A stretch of 64,000 nt of DNA from Phyto melanocephala. Lineage: Eukaryota > Arthropoda > Insecta > Diptera > Rhinophoridae. This document shows positions 22,838 through 33,427 of this stretch, piece by piece. Position 1 is the first letter of the stretch; each line of letters begins with the position of its first letter. The notes beneath the pieces were generated by a model. The model was given only the letters and a program-made list of their open reading frames with translations. It was not told the origin of the DNA and made no database searches. Where the stretch lies: positions 112,138,515 through 112,202,514 of the forward strand of contig OW799237.1 in the NCBI GenBank assembly GCA_941918925.1, written 5' to 3'. The position numbers and the translations under genes were made by a program.

Positions 22838-23230
22838 TCAGCTTGGATTCCATGCCACGTTCACTCTGACTAGTATGCCACGTTTGTATGTATGTGTCGT
22901 ATGTTGTTGTTGTGAAAAAAATCGAGGTGGTCATGGTTTTTGCTCATATCTCAGTTGTTTATGTATCGATGTTTCTGATTTTCAATACCGATCTACTCCC
23001 GAATATTTCTGATATTTTAATATCTCACCCGGGTCCAGGCGTTGTCAGGGGGCTTCTAAAAGTTGATTTCAACACACACATGGACAGACGGATAGGGCAC
23101 AATTTACTACTCTATTTATAAGCTTTAAAAAATATATATTTATGGGGTCGGAAATGACAATTGTAGAAATTTCACACCGAATGACAAACCCGTATATATA
23201 CCCATTTTCACTTTTGTGTGAAGGGTATAC
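22838..23230 (-). mobile_element. DINE-1-like element, copy B, inverted and 3'-truncated
   Basis: On the minus strand it starts at the subterminal repeat (complement of TGTGAAGGGTATA near 23229). It then shows the GTCATTCGG, TTTCCGACCCCATAAATA and TCTGTCCATGTGT motifs, and runs to the ATGCCACG/GAATCC segment at about 22845. The T-rich tract and 3' hairpin are missing. It faces copy A in inverted orientation about 100 bases away. Confidence 0.75.
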
Positions 23231-23480
23231 AAATTTACAAAATATTCTATTGAGAGAGACTTTCAATAATAAGTTGTTAAAAATGTCATGCAAATACTGA
23301 TGCTTAAATCACTGTTTACCTATTTTTATAACAAATTTAAAAAAAGTCTGTCTGTAATGTACAAAACACCATTTTTAAGAAATTTTTTCCGGCTGTTATT
23401 CTGTCTGTCTTCTTGAACTTAATTGTCTCAAACATTCTTAATGATTTTGATAAAATTTAATATGCCGGTAACCTGAAGCC
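23231..23480. other. Short spacer, weak resemblance to 49.8 kb
   Basis: AT-rich, with GTCTGTCTGTAATG and a TGATTTTGATAAAATTTAA motif that resembles 49827-49905. It may be a further decayed repeat. Confidence 0.35.
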
Positions 23481-24428
23481 TAGTACAGGGTTGCCCATAT
23501 TCGACGGACCCATCTGGCAACGCCATAACTTTTGACAGAGATGTCAGATCGCTTAATGACATACCGCGTTTGAAGCGTCAGTCCAAGCAGATTTTTACCA
23601 TGCAACAATACACGAGACGCGAGCGCTCTGAAATAGTTGAAATTTACATTCAACAGAACAAGTCAATTGTGAAAACTCAACGTGCTTTTAAAATATTAAA
23701 AAATGTGAGAAGTGCGCCTTCTAAGAACACCATTAAGCGTTTATACGAAAAATTTTCGACTGGTGAGGCTCTTTCTAATCCGAAGAGGCCAAATAAAAGT
23801 CGACCAAGGCGATCGGCCGAGAATATCGCTGCCGTACGAGCCAGTGTTGAGAGGTCCCCAAGAACATCCCAAAAACGCCGTTCTCAGCAGTTGGGCATGG
23901 CTCGGTCCACTTTACAACGGATTATTCGCGTTGATTTGCATTTGTTCCCGTACAAAATTCAATTGACGCAAAGATTGTTGCCTGTGGACAAGCCTCGTCG
24001 CATAACAATCGATTTTCTGAAGAATTTGTTTCCGGGCCGTTTGATGTCGAAAAGTGGTGATTTGGACTGGCCACCGCGTTCGCCCGATTTGACGCCGCCT
24101 GACTTCTTCTTGTGGGGATATTTGAAGTCAAAGGTTTACGTTAACAAGCCAAGGACCTTAGAAGAGCTCAAGGACAACATTCGTGAACAAATAGTCGCTA
24201 TTCCGGCCGAAATGTTGGCGAAAACGATGGAAAATGCTGCAAAAAGGGCACAATACGCCATCAACGCCAGAGGCGGCCATTTGAGAGATATCATATTCAA
24301 AAATTGATGTAAACAAATCTACTTGGAAAAAATTAAATGATTAGATTGCCAACCGCCAAATTTTTATTTTTTTCTTTGATTTTTTTAAAAAAAACATGGG
24401 TCCGTCGAATATGGGCAACCCTGTACTA
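23481..24428 (+). mobile_element. Internally deleted mariner-like transposon with an intact frame
   Basis: The ends are inverted and identical over about 30 bases (GTACAGGGTTGCCCATATTC, then GACGGACCCAT), bounded by TA (23481-23482 and 24427-24428). A second TA three bases inward makes the exact end ambiguous. The identity of the ends and the open frame indicate a young copy. At about 0.95 kb it lacks some 0.35-0.4 kb of a full element. Confidence 0.9.
23600..24307 (+). CDS. Mariner transposase derivative: intact DNA-binding half, catalytically incomplete
   Basis: I chose ATG 23600 (MQQYTRRERSEIVEIY) as start. The frame is open upstream to 23570, but only with TTG there. The product is 235 residues against about 340-350 for the family. 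Residues 1-135 hold the bipartite helix-turn-helix DNA-binding domain (TIKRLYEKF, then a basic linker PRRSAENIAAV, then RRSQQLGMARSTLQRII). An in-frame deletion follows residue 135 and removes the blocks carrying the first (SDEAHF) and second (QQDGA) catalytic Asp. The frame resumes with FLKNLFPGRLM and the third-Asp block WPPRSPDLTPPDFFLWGYLK, then the C-terminus ending GGHLRDIIFKN. It cannot cut DNA, but it may bind its TIRs, so it could act as a competitor of active transposase if transcribed. No promoter is visible beyond the TIR region. Confidence 0.8.
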   Translation: MQQYTRRERSEIVEIYIQQNKSIVKTQRAFKILKNVRSAPSKNTIKRLYEKFSTGEALSNPKRPNKSRPRRSAENIAAVRASVERSPRTSQKRRSQQLGMARSTLQRIIRVDLHLFPYKIQLTQRLLPVDKPRRITIDFLKNLFPGRLMSKSGDLDWPPRSPDLTPPDFFLWGYLKSKVYVNKPRTLEELKDNIREQIVAIPAEMLAKTMENAAKRAQYAINARGGHLRDIIFKN

Positions 24429-24559
24429 GTACCTAGTATAGCAATAAATGTATCATTTCTAACAGAAAATAGAAAATAGCTCGTTTGACACTTAATGGTT
24501 TTGTTAATTCTGTAATCTGAATTAAAAAAAAAGATTGAATACTTCCAGGAGAAGCTGTT

Positions 24560-24773
24560 AGGTACGAAGCTAGGTAGAATAGGCAGCCGCTGTGCAGTTC
24601 ACTTGGGTCCGTTATATTGATCATTGATTCTTTTGTAATAAATTAATAGAAAGAATAGAAAAGAAGAGAAGAGAAAGAGAAGCAGACCAGTCCAGATTCT
24701 ATGGCGGCAATCAAACCCGCAAACCCCAGACCCCAGCAGCCAAGCACACTACTGAATAGTCCACCGGGGCACC
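24560..24773 (-). mobile_element. tRNA-derived SINE (family 2), copy 1
   Basis: On the minus strand the head begins GGTGCCCCGGTGGACTATTC. Box A is TGGACTATTCAG (24752-24763) and box B GGTTTGATTGCC (24706-24717, slightly diverged). A pyrimidine-rich stretch (complement of AGAAAAGAAGAGAAGAGAAA) and a tail containing CCTA repeats near 24565 follow. It shares the order head, CTACTGAGTG-like core, purine tract and tail with 61231-61452. Confidence 0.75.
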
Positions 24774-25543
24774 GGAAAAGATGCTGCAATTAATTGAAGA
24801 CTAAAAACGCTATTCCTAATGCTATACGAAATTAACCAACTTTTGGCAACTTTTTTTTCTACAATATTTTATTGCAATTAAGTTGTTTCTTAAGGTAACA
24901 TCGTATTAAACAATTTAACAACATGAGAACTACAGGGAACAAGCAGCCACAATACATACTCGCCCATGCATAGCATGAACTATAAGGATGCTGTTTCCGT
25001 AATTCCTATGTATGCGTCTGGGTTTATATGCGCATAATAAATATTTAGAAAAAAAAACTAAAAATAATACATTTATTTAAATATGAACATTTTTAGGTGT
25101 ATTTCTCACACTCACACACTCATACATATACAGACTTTTAATTTGTAAAATTTTAATTATTTTAACAGGATGATCATTCTATTTGTATAAAAGTTCAAGC
25201 ATACATAAACAGTCGTATTATGTAGGCATTAGCAAATGCACGATATACAAGAGCGTTTTACAAAAAGTAAAATTTTTTCGATTTTGCAAGTGTGTAAAAG
25301 AGGAACTTTTATGCCGTAGAAATGTTTAAAGAATTTCTTTTTAAAGGCACCTATACACACATACTCAACAAGCATCGTGGTAAACCTGACGGTGCTTGAT
25401 GAATTTAAAAAAAATTTGATTTCTCAATGTAACACACAGAAACACATTTTACAGATACTACTTAAAGGCTCTATGAGTATTTTGATCGCGTTAACATAAA
25501 ATCTACTGTTTTTAAGTCAAATATGGTTTAATGGACCTAAGCA

Positions 25544-25581
<38 letters not shown>

Positions 25582-25890
25582 ACTGTCGAATTGCATGGGC
25601 CGGTAATTACTTCAAAAACCGATGAAGGTTTCCTTCAATGATGAACCATGATTTTCAATTATTTGGTTGGAACTACGAGAAAGATGTTTCAAGTCCATTT
25701 TTTTAACATTTTATTATCGGGTTATTCAATAATAAATAATTTTTTTAACAAAACTGTCAAACTGTCTTCCGGATAGATTACATTCAACTCGTAGTGAGGA
25801 CAAATTGACCAATCAATTTGACTTCATGAGCAGCTTCTAAACCTCTCGTTTAAACAACTTTGTGAATTTCATGTCATGTTCTTGGTTCGT
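24774..25890. other. AT-rich spacer with a 32-base A run
   Basis: The uninterrupted A run is at 25549-25580; it may be the tail of a retrotransposed sequence whose body is unrecognisable. No gene was seen. Confidence 0.5.
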
Positions 25891-26290
25891 GATCCTTCTT
25901 AATTTCAGGGCAATTAATCGTCATCCCATCTTTCACTGTGTCTCCTCCCACTACAGGCGTTTTCTACGGAATAGAAAACGAATACACATTGACTGATGAT
26001 TGCCGACAATATTATTCTCACAGTCCTTCGTAATCGCCAGCATCTTTATTAGACCCAAGAAGCGCATATTATTGAGATCCTTAATTTACTGCGATCTGAG
26101 TCTGCCTAACCACCTTAAGTACGAGGTCCAGAATTTTCCGATGAGTATGAATCCATCCGCTATGAGCGTGCAATGCACCTCCTATACCACCTATACTACA
26201 GTCATGCACTCTATTTGCATCTGACTCTTTCTTACCTCTTTTTGTACGAAGCCCAGCATTCTCTCTCCTTCGCTCTAGCCAGAGGTGCTG
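25890..26290. other. GC-richer unassigned segment interrupted by the hAT-like MITE
   Basis: It has short overlapping frames on both strands (26000-26224 plus, 26081-26317 minus) without known motifs. The MITE at 26299 inserted at its end, and the sequence GCATAAAT continues after 27185. Confidence 0.35.
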
Positions 26291-26298
26291 GCATAAAT

Positions 26299-27177
26299 CA
26301 GACCTGGGGGATCTCAATTACATTTCAATTACAATTACATGTAATTTGTAATTGAGGTAGTCTAAATTACAATTACAAGTAATTGTTATTGAAAGTAAGG
26401 ACTTAACTCAATTACAATAAAATGTAATTGTAACTGAAAAATGTCAATTACAATTACTTGTAATTGTTAATTGAAAAAAAATCAAATACACATTACATGT
26501 AATTGTAATTGAAAATGTTTAATTACTAATTACAAGTAATTGTAATTGTAATTAATCAACAAATAATTACTAGTAATTGAACAAAATTCAATTACATTTT
26601 TAAAACCATAAAATAAAACTTAAAATTCTTAAAACGATTTTCTAAATTATATGAAAAAAAATTGTGTTATTTAAAGCAAATAATAAATTTTTTTAAATTG
26701 GTTCCTTGTCTTAATTATTTTTCAATCAGGTATGTGATGAAAAACGATCGATTTCATTTCGATCATTATTGAAATTTCAATTCGGACGTGTTCGTAACAT
26801 TTTTAAACTGAAAATTATTAAATGGTAAAGACTGGCTTATATAATATGTAATTGATAATTTTTGTAATTAAATACTTTTTTGACAATAAATACTTAAAAA
26901 AGTAATACTTACTTGTTTTTTTTTAAATTACTTAATGAAAATTTTTTTTTCCAATTAAATGTAATTGTAATTGGATTTTTTTCCAATTACAATTACATGT
27001 AATTGTAATTGGAATTTTTTCAATTACAATTACATGTAATTGTAATTTAAGAAAACTTCAATTACAATTACATGTAATTGTAATTGATTTTTACTTCTTT
27101 TTCAATTACAATTACATGTAATTGTGTAATTATAGGTGTAATTAAATACAAAATGTAATTGAGACCCCCCAGGTCTG
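26299..27177. mobile_element. hAT-type MITE made of palindromic ATTACATGTAAT satellite units
   Basis: Inverted ends CAGACCTGGGGG at 26299-26310 and CCCCCAGGTCTG at 27166-27177 are flanked by a perfect 8-bp target duplication GCATAAAT (26291-26298 and 27178-27185). Eight-base duplications and CAG-starting ends are typical of hAT transposons. The interior is dominated by repeats of the palindromic unit whose half is CAATTACAATTACA, in exact or near-exact copies at both sides. Between 26590 and 26940 lies a more ordinary AT-rich core. There is no coding frame. Confidence 0.9.
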
Positions 27178-27185
27178 GCATAAAT

Positions 27186-28955
27186 ACTGTAGACCATAGA
27201 TGCCCAAAAATGTTTTGCAGCCGAATTGGTAAGAGAATTTTAAAGTACAGTGCTATGAAAAAGTAAGCTCACAGATTTTTGTCAAAATTTAGTAAAATTT
27301 TAGCTTCTTAAAATGTATAACAATTCAGTTCACACTGAATTTGCTAAATATTAGTTAAGAGTAAAAATAAGCGTAAAGGTTTCCACTAAAATTTAATACA
27401 AAAAATTGTTTTGTGTGTAAAAAACTAATAAAAATGCAGTAAACACTGAATTAATCATTCACGGTTTCAAAATCTTACTCGTTTGAGATTTAGAATTGTG
27501 CTTCCCGCAAGACCTCTTTGTTATGTGGTTATAAAAATAAACGAATTTGGCGCATACATACAAAAGCTATAGTTTATGCATTGACGGAATGATCGGTTTT
27601 AATTCCTTTAAAAATAAAACCGGTTAAAATATAACCATCTGGGGCGGGCGGGTTTTGAAGCCCGTTATGCCGGCGAACTATATTTTTAGCCAAACTGTGC
27701 ATGGCAGAAACACAAGATTTTGTGCATCTCACCAACATCACTTCCGTAAATCAAGCGACGCCGTTAGCACTGCTGAAAGGATTGATCGAAAACAAACATT
27801 TCTTAATGCATCGCGTACAGCGTACTCACGCCCAACATGTTGATGTAAATGTAATGATATTTAAATTATTTTCAAGTTTTAAGAAATAAATTACTAAACA
27901 CCAGTTGCATTGTCAACAGTTGCCAGCTTGCTGGTTGCTGTCAGTGATTTTTTTATAAGTGGCAACGTTTCTAAGGTGGGTGCTAACGATAGTCCACAAA
28001 TTAGTATTAACTTTATTCCTAATCGTGACACTTTAGCAAAGAAACGACTGTAACTTATATTTATTTGTGGTCTATGTAAAATTGTTTACAAAATATGTAT
28101 TTACAAAAATGGCAACAACAGCAACAAGAACATAAAAATAACGCAAACCAAATAAATACAACAAACAACATGTGGTCTGAGGCATCCTCTAATAATGCCA
28201 AAAAATACAATTTTCTAATAAAATTGGAAAACAGCACATAAAAGCGTTTTAGACTTTTGACTCTTTTTTTAATTTTTGTTTTTGTTTTTCACGCGGTTAA
28301 CATGAACAAATTTAGAACATGAAACTGTGGTCTTTAATAGACTTTCGTTTTATTTTTTTTTCTTTCAATATTACCAATGATTATTACGGGTGGGACAGGA
28401 GGGACTCAGACTGAAAACATATTCATAAAACTCGTTGCAAAAAATTTAAATTATCCATTGGTTGTGTTTTGCAATAAATTGATCAAAATAATTTGCATTA
28501 AAATAACAGAAAGTTTATTACGTTGTAAAAATAACAAAATTTTAGTTTTCATAAAAATTCAATTTTTCAAACAAATTTAAAAAAATTAACCAAAAAAAAA
28601 CAATATTTGAAATTGTTTTTGCTTTCTACCTACCTAAATTTATGCAATAAATTTTATTCTCGTTAAACACAAAAAAATCCCCTAAGTGTATGCTATAATG
28701 AACAATTCTGTTGTTTTTTAAACAATATATAATAATATGTTGTATATAGGGTAAATCTATATATGGCACTAAATGTATTAAAATAAAAACTGTATTAAAT
28801 CTGCTAGCACCAACGATAACATGAGAGTAAAAAGAAAATTAAAATAATTTTTATATTTTATGCAAATCCATAAAACTAATGCATACAGTCGTGGAGCTTT
28901 ACACATACATATTTACATAAGTCACATACAATTTAAATATAGAAAATATCTCTGA
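27186..28955. other. Spacer, with a GC-richer patch at 27640-27850
   Basis: Overlapping frames 27655-27843 and 27701-27889 (both plus) fall in the GC-richer patch. One reads MAETQDFVHLTNITSVNQ and the other MKPVMPANYIFSQTVHGRN. I recognise neither, and there is no promoter or splice evidence. The remaining DNA is AT-rich. Confidence 0.35.
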
Positions 28956-28959
28956 CAGA

Positions 28960-29262
28960 GACGGTGCTTCTAAAATAAAGTTTGGAACAACTTTTAACTT
29001 CAAGAGAAAAATTATTTTTATGCAAAAAAAAATTTTCTATACAAATAGTAGCTACAAAGACACACTTTTTCAATAGAAAATATCTCTTTTTTTGAGAATA
29101 CTTTTCCATAAAAAAATTTCTCTACAAAAAAGATACTTATCCCGTACACAAAGTCTCTTCATAGAAGATACTTTTTTTTATAAAATAAGTTATTGCAAGC
29201 AAGATACCTTTTCAATAAAAATTCAGTCTTCAAGTTTAATAAAGAAAATTTGCGTCTCAAAA
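28960..29262. repeat. Diverged short repeats related to the 36-bp minisatellite
   Basis: TTTTTCAATAGAAAATATCT, TTTTCCATAAAAAAATT and CTTCATAGAAGATACTTTTT are loose variants of the TTTTTCTATAGAAAAA motif that is exact in the array after 30182. Units are uneven in length, as in an old decaying array. Confidence 0.5.
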
Positions 29263-30119
29263 TGATTCACCTGTGGTGCACAAGGATATATATAGCTTTG
29301 TTATTCCGATTGTAATCTCTACAATTTTCATTTCCGACCCCATAAAGTATATATTTTCTGAAAGTCTGTCCGTGTGTTGGTTGAAATCAACTTTTAGAAG
29401 CAATAATGTTTTCCTCAGATCTGTATAGTATATCAATATTTTGAAAATATACGGGAATGAATCGCTATTGGAATTCAGCACAATCGCCCCATTACTTTCT
29501 GAGATATGAGCCAATAAACACGACTGCCTCTGTTTTTTCCCATATTTTTACCACCAAAATTAAAATTTTTCATCCATAGAATAGTTTATAGGTACCTTTG
29601 CTACTATTTGTAGATATAATATGCCTCTAGAGATATTCGTGAAAAATTTTGGATAAAGCGTGCTCTAATCGGTAAAGTTATAGGCAAACATTTTTTTTTA
29701 AAAGTATATATTTCAAAAATTTACAAACGAAAATCAATTTTTCCCAGCTTCTAGACAACCAAAGGAGTTAATATTGGTATCACCTCAAAGGACACCTCAA
29801 TATAAGGCGCTATAAAAAAATTTAATTTCATGTTAGCCGCCACTACAAAATGGCGGACAATAAATTTATATATGGGCCAAATCTGGTATTTTAAAATGTA
29901 ACTCCTCGAACCCCCACTATATTGGTATCTTGGGCTTGACTAGTAGAATACAGATAACTACGTAAAAATTCAAAATGGAGGATGGTGTCGGAAATAATAA
30001 AGAAAAATGGCGTATAACGTGGAATATAGTTTAAGCTACGATGTAGAATTATACCTATGTACATGATGGTGAAGGGTATTATCAGATTCTACATGACCGA
30101 ATATAGCACTCTTACTTGT
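29263..30119 (+). mobile_element. DINE-1-like element, copy F
   Basis: The 5' part is decayed, but ATTTCCGACCCCATAAAGTA and GTCTGTCCGTGTG are clear. The long-form internal module (GGCTTGACTAGTAGAATACA, then AATTCAAAATGGAG) lies at about 29935-29985. The end has GTGAAGGGTATTATCAG, a weakened hairpin TTC-TACATGACC-GAA and ACTCTTACTTG. It separates the diverged repeats (28.96-29.26 kb) from the exact array (30.18 kb). Confidence 0.75.
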
Positions 30120-30181
30120 TTTTTTATTAAAATGATCCCAAAAGATATTTACCTAAAAAAAATTAGCTCAATAAATCTCTT

Positions 30182-30538
30182 TCTATAGAAAAAAGTCAGC
30201 CTAAAGATGACTATTTTTCTATAGAAAAAAGTCAGCCTAAAGATGACTATTTTTCTATAGAAAAAAGTCAGCCTAAAGATGACTATTTTTCTATAGAAAA
30301 AAGTCAGCCTAAAGATGACTATTTTTCTATAGAAAAAAGTCAGCCTAAAGATGACTATTTTTCTATAGAAAAAAGTCAGCCTAAAGATGACTATTTTTCT
30401 ATAGAAAAAAGTCAGCCTAAAGATGACTATTTTTCTATAGAAAAAAGTCAGCCTAAAGATGACTATTTTTCTATAGAAAAAAGTCAGCCTAAAGATGACT
30501 ATTTTTCTATAGAAAAAAGTCAGCCTAAAGATGACTCT
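30182..30538 (+). repeat. 36-bp minisatellite, ten units
   Basis: GTCAGCCTAAAGATGAC starts at 30195, 30231, 30267 and every 36 bases to 30519. The units look identical by eye until the last one changes to CTCTTT. Each unit has two self-complementary parts: TTTTTCTATAGAAAAA (perfect 16-base palindrome) and a stem AGTCA...TGACT around GCCTAAAGA. Confidence 0.97.
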
Positions 30539-30589
30539 TTAAGATGAGTTTCTAAAGTCAGATTTTTTTTATCATTTGTTTTTTCACGG

Positions 30590-30935
30590 GCGTTTCTACC
30601 TGTGACCATCGATATACTTTTCCAAATAATTTGCCTTTAACCTTGGCGATTAGTGACCTATTTGTTCAAAATATCTCTAGATGCATGCCATATTTTGTTT
30701 TTTTGCTGATATCTTAGAAAGGTATAGGGCGATTGTGCTTGTTGTCAATACCGATCCGCTCCCGAATATTTTTTATATATTTTCCCACACACGGGTCTTC
30801 TCAATGTCGGGAGGGCTTTAAACTGATTTCAACATACACACGGACAGACGGCCATTACTTAATTGACTGCCCTATTCATAAGCTTCCAAAAAAAGATATA
30901 CTTTATTGGGTCGGATATGAATATTACGAATAGCA
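30590..30935 (-). mobile_element. DINE-1-like fragment, copy H
   Basis: The minus strand shows the ATTCATATCCGACCCAATAAAG, TAGGGCAGTCAATTAAG, GTCTGTCCGTGTG and GGAGCGGATCGGTATTG motifs in core order. The ends are missing. Confidence 0.7.
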
Positions 30936-30984
30936 AATAACAATAATAATTAAGTTTTCCTACTTCGTTCGCAGTCATAATATG

Positions 30985-31112
30985 ATTATTGTATGCTACT
31001 TAAATTAAACATAATAATGATGCCTAGCAACCACTATATGTTTAACCACAATCATACAATTCAATTATAGTAAGTTGCCTTTAGATAATGCTTACCACAA
31101 CCATGTTTTTTT
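30985..31112 (-). mobile_element. One end of the TIR transposon family of 62.9 kb
   Basis: Its reverse complement aligns along its length with 62862-62999: AAAAAAACATGGTTGTGG, then ATTGAATTGTATGATTGTGG, CATATAGTGGTT and ATTATGTTTAATTTAA. The terminus is CACTTACAG. The opposite end is absent. Confidence 0.65.
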
Positions 31113-31841
31113 TCTGTAAGTGTAAAATAAATGTTTCTAATATCATATTTGCTTTCGGTATAATTTTATTCAAGTTTATCAGTTTTACTCCCCTCTTTTT
31201 GTGTGATGGTGTTTGTGATGTGTATGCCTTAGGTTTACGATTTGTTTGAGAGTTTCTCTTTATTTGTGTATGTACGTTTATTGTGTGATTATATTCCCAA
31301 TTTTATCTTAGTAAACAAATATTTGCATAAATTCTTACAAAAAAAAAAATAATAATAAAAAAACGAACATAAAACGACATAATGCTTCCTTTCAATATGT
31401 AGTTGATAGCTGTTGATTTTAAATCAGTTTTTCTATTATTTATTTAACAAATAATTAAAATTGATAGATATTTAAGGATTTGGGAAATACAATAGAATAG
31501 AATAAACAAAATAAATATTTAATTTAAAAAATTTTAAAAATTCCGTAAATAAATTTAAATGGGAAGACTTTGAAGATGATACATACTTAAAAAAAAAAAA
31601 CTGTGGACTTTATTTATTTAAAAAAAATTTTTTTTTTAATTAAAGAAAAAAATTTCTTGTCTACGACGATTTTGCGACAGACAAGTTTTCTTTTTAGGGA
31701 CAATTTTTTTTAAATATGCTGTGTTTAAGGTAATACAATTTTTTTCATTTAGCCATAGCTTCTCTCACAATGAAACTGACTGACTAGAAATTTGGGCTGT
31801 ATTACGCCCATACAAAGTAAAATTTTTTTTTTCAACCACAT
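31113..31841. other. AT-rich spacer
   Basis: Long A and T runs at 31590-31660; no coding or TIR signal was seen. Confidence 0.5.
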
Positions 31842-32240
31842 CTATACCCAGCAAAATCTTTTTGAAATTGTGTAATAGGTTGTCATTACTTCATATATTA
31901 CATAGTAATGAGGGGTCGTTACCAACATCATTATTTTAGAGTACAGAGTAATGGCCTATTGGTTATGACCTTCGTAAATACTTTTTATATATTTTTTTAA
32001 GCAGTGAACTTTAAATTAACTTCATAAATATTATAATATGCCCAATATTATAATTTTTATATTTTTTTTGTATTGCAACAGTATAAAAATATCCAGCTAT
32101 AATTCAGCTTTATTGGTAACTACTTATTTTACAACTCAAACAAAAGTAAGTAGTTATTCGGTCGAAAAGTAACTAGTTTATGTGTATCCCCAATATTACT
32201 TGCTAACTTACTAGGTAAGTAAAGATTTTGCTGGGTATAG
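31842..32240. mobile_element. MITE with CCCAGCAAAATCTTT ends
   Basis: Left CTATACCCAGCAAAATCTT (31842-31860) and right AAGATTTTGCTGGGTATAG (32222-32240) are perfect inverted copies. TA lies at each outer end, fitting a Tc1/mariner-type target. The interior holds GTAATGACAACC- and GTTACTTAGTA-like pieces in both orientations. Noncoding, about 400 bp. Confidence 0.8.
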
Positions 32241-32788
32241 ACTTACAAAACAGATTTTTATTGAAATCATTCAAATTTCGTTAATTTAAAATATTTTTTA
32301 TATTTTTGTATAGACATTTTTGCATTTACCAATAAACTCTTATACAAAAAATTTTAATGAAAAAACAACAACAATAGTAAATACATTAATTGTTGAAAAA
32401 AAATACTATTTACACTGCCTCGGTGTATGGTGGCGTAGTGATAAGAAAAATTAATTAAATAAAAGGAAAATGAAAGCAGCGAAATATAAACAATATAAAG
32501 ATGTTTAAAACAACGACACTGCATTCGAAATATACACTAAATCAGTCTTCATCACAAAGAGAAATATGTGTGTACCAGTAGTAAGTGTATTTTGTGTACA
32601 CTGGGAGAAATTTCGCAGACAATTTTTTTGAATAAAAAAATAGTTCATTTATGTATGTTAAATTGTGAATGCAAGTATAAATAATTTAAATATATTTAAG
32701 AAAGAAATTTTCCCACTTTGTTTTGCTCTGAAGGTATTTAAGAACGATACATAAGACTACTCAGTTGAAATCTAAACTATGTGCTTTT
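32241..32788. other. AT-rich spacer
   Basis: No supported features. Confidence 0.5.
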
Positions 32789-33427
32789 CATACCCTTCAC
32801 ACAAAAGTGAAAAAAGGGAATATATAGGTTTGTCAGTCGGTGTAAAATTTCTACAATTTTCATTTCCGACCCCATTAAGTAAATATTTTCTGAAAGCTTA
32901 TGAATAGAGAAGTCGATTAAGCCCTGATCGTCTGTCCGTCTGTCCGTGTGTTAATTGAAATGAACTTTTAGAAGCAACTATATGTTCCTCAGATTTCTAT
33001 ATCGTATCAATCTCTTGGAAATATCCAGGAATGAATCGCTATTGAAATTCAGCACAATCGCCCCATAACTTTCTGAGATATGAGCAAAAAACCACAACCA
33101 CCTCGTTTTTTTCACAATTACAACAACAACCTTCATACATACTGGTTAAAGTAAACGTGGCATCGAATTCCAGCTGAGCCAAAAAAAATTTTATTTAATA
33201 TATTATTTATATTTTATTATTTTTTTTTTTTTTTTAATTTTTTTAAAAAAATTTTTTTTCTTAATTTGTATTTTTTTTTTTTGGTATGTATGTTTTATAT
33301 ATGTTTTTTTAGAAATGTATGTTTTTTATATGAAATGAATGGTGATACAAACAATTGTTATTGCATGACTACACGTTGTGAAGGGTATATAAGATTCGAC
33401 ACGGCCGAATATAGCACCCTTACTTGT
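32789..33427 (+). mobile_element. DINE-1-like element, copy D
   Basis: It starts TACCCTTCACACAAAAGTG and has ATTTCCGACCCCATTAAGTA and CTGTCCGTCTGTCCGTGTG. The tRNA-like GGCATCGAATTCCAGC is at about 33158, a short T-rich tract at 33189-33285, then TGTGAAGGGTATATAAG, a hairpin TTCGACACGGCCGAA and CTTACTTG. It is followed without gap by copy C. Confidence 0.8.

Noticed and set aside
23922..24131. Minus-strand frame over the mariner derivative
   Set aside because: Antisense shadow of the 235-residue frame.
25549..25580. Poly-A tail of a processed pseudogene
   Set aside because: The sequence upstream of the 32 A has no recognisable gene similarity and no flanking duplication was found.
30182..30538. 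CRISPR-like array
   Set aside because: The 36-base unit is repeated without unique spacers, so it is a minisatellite.
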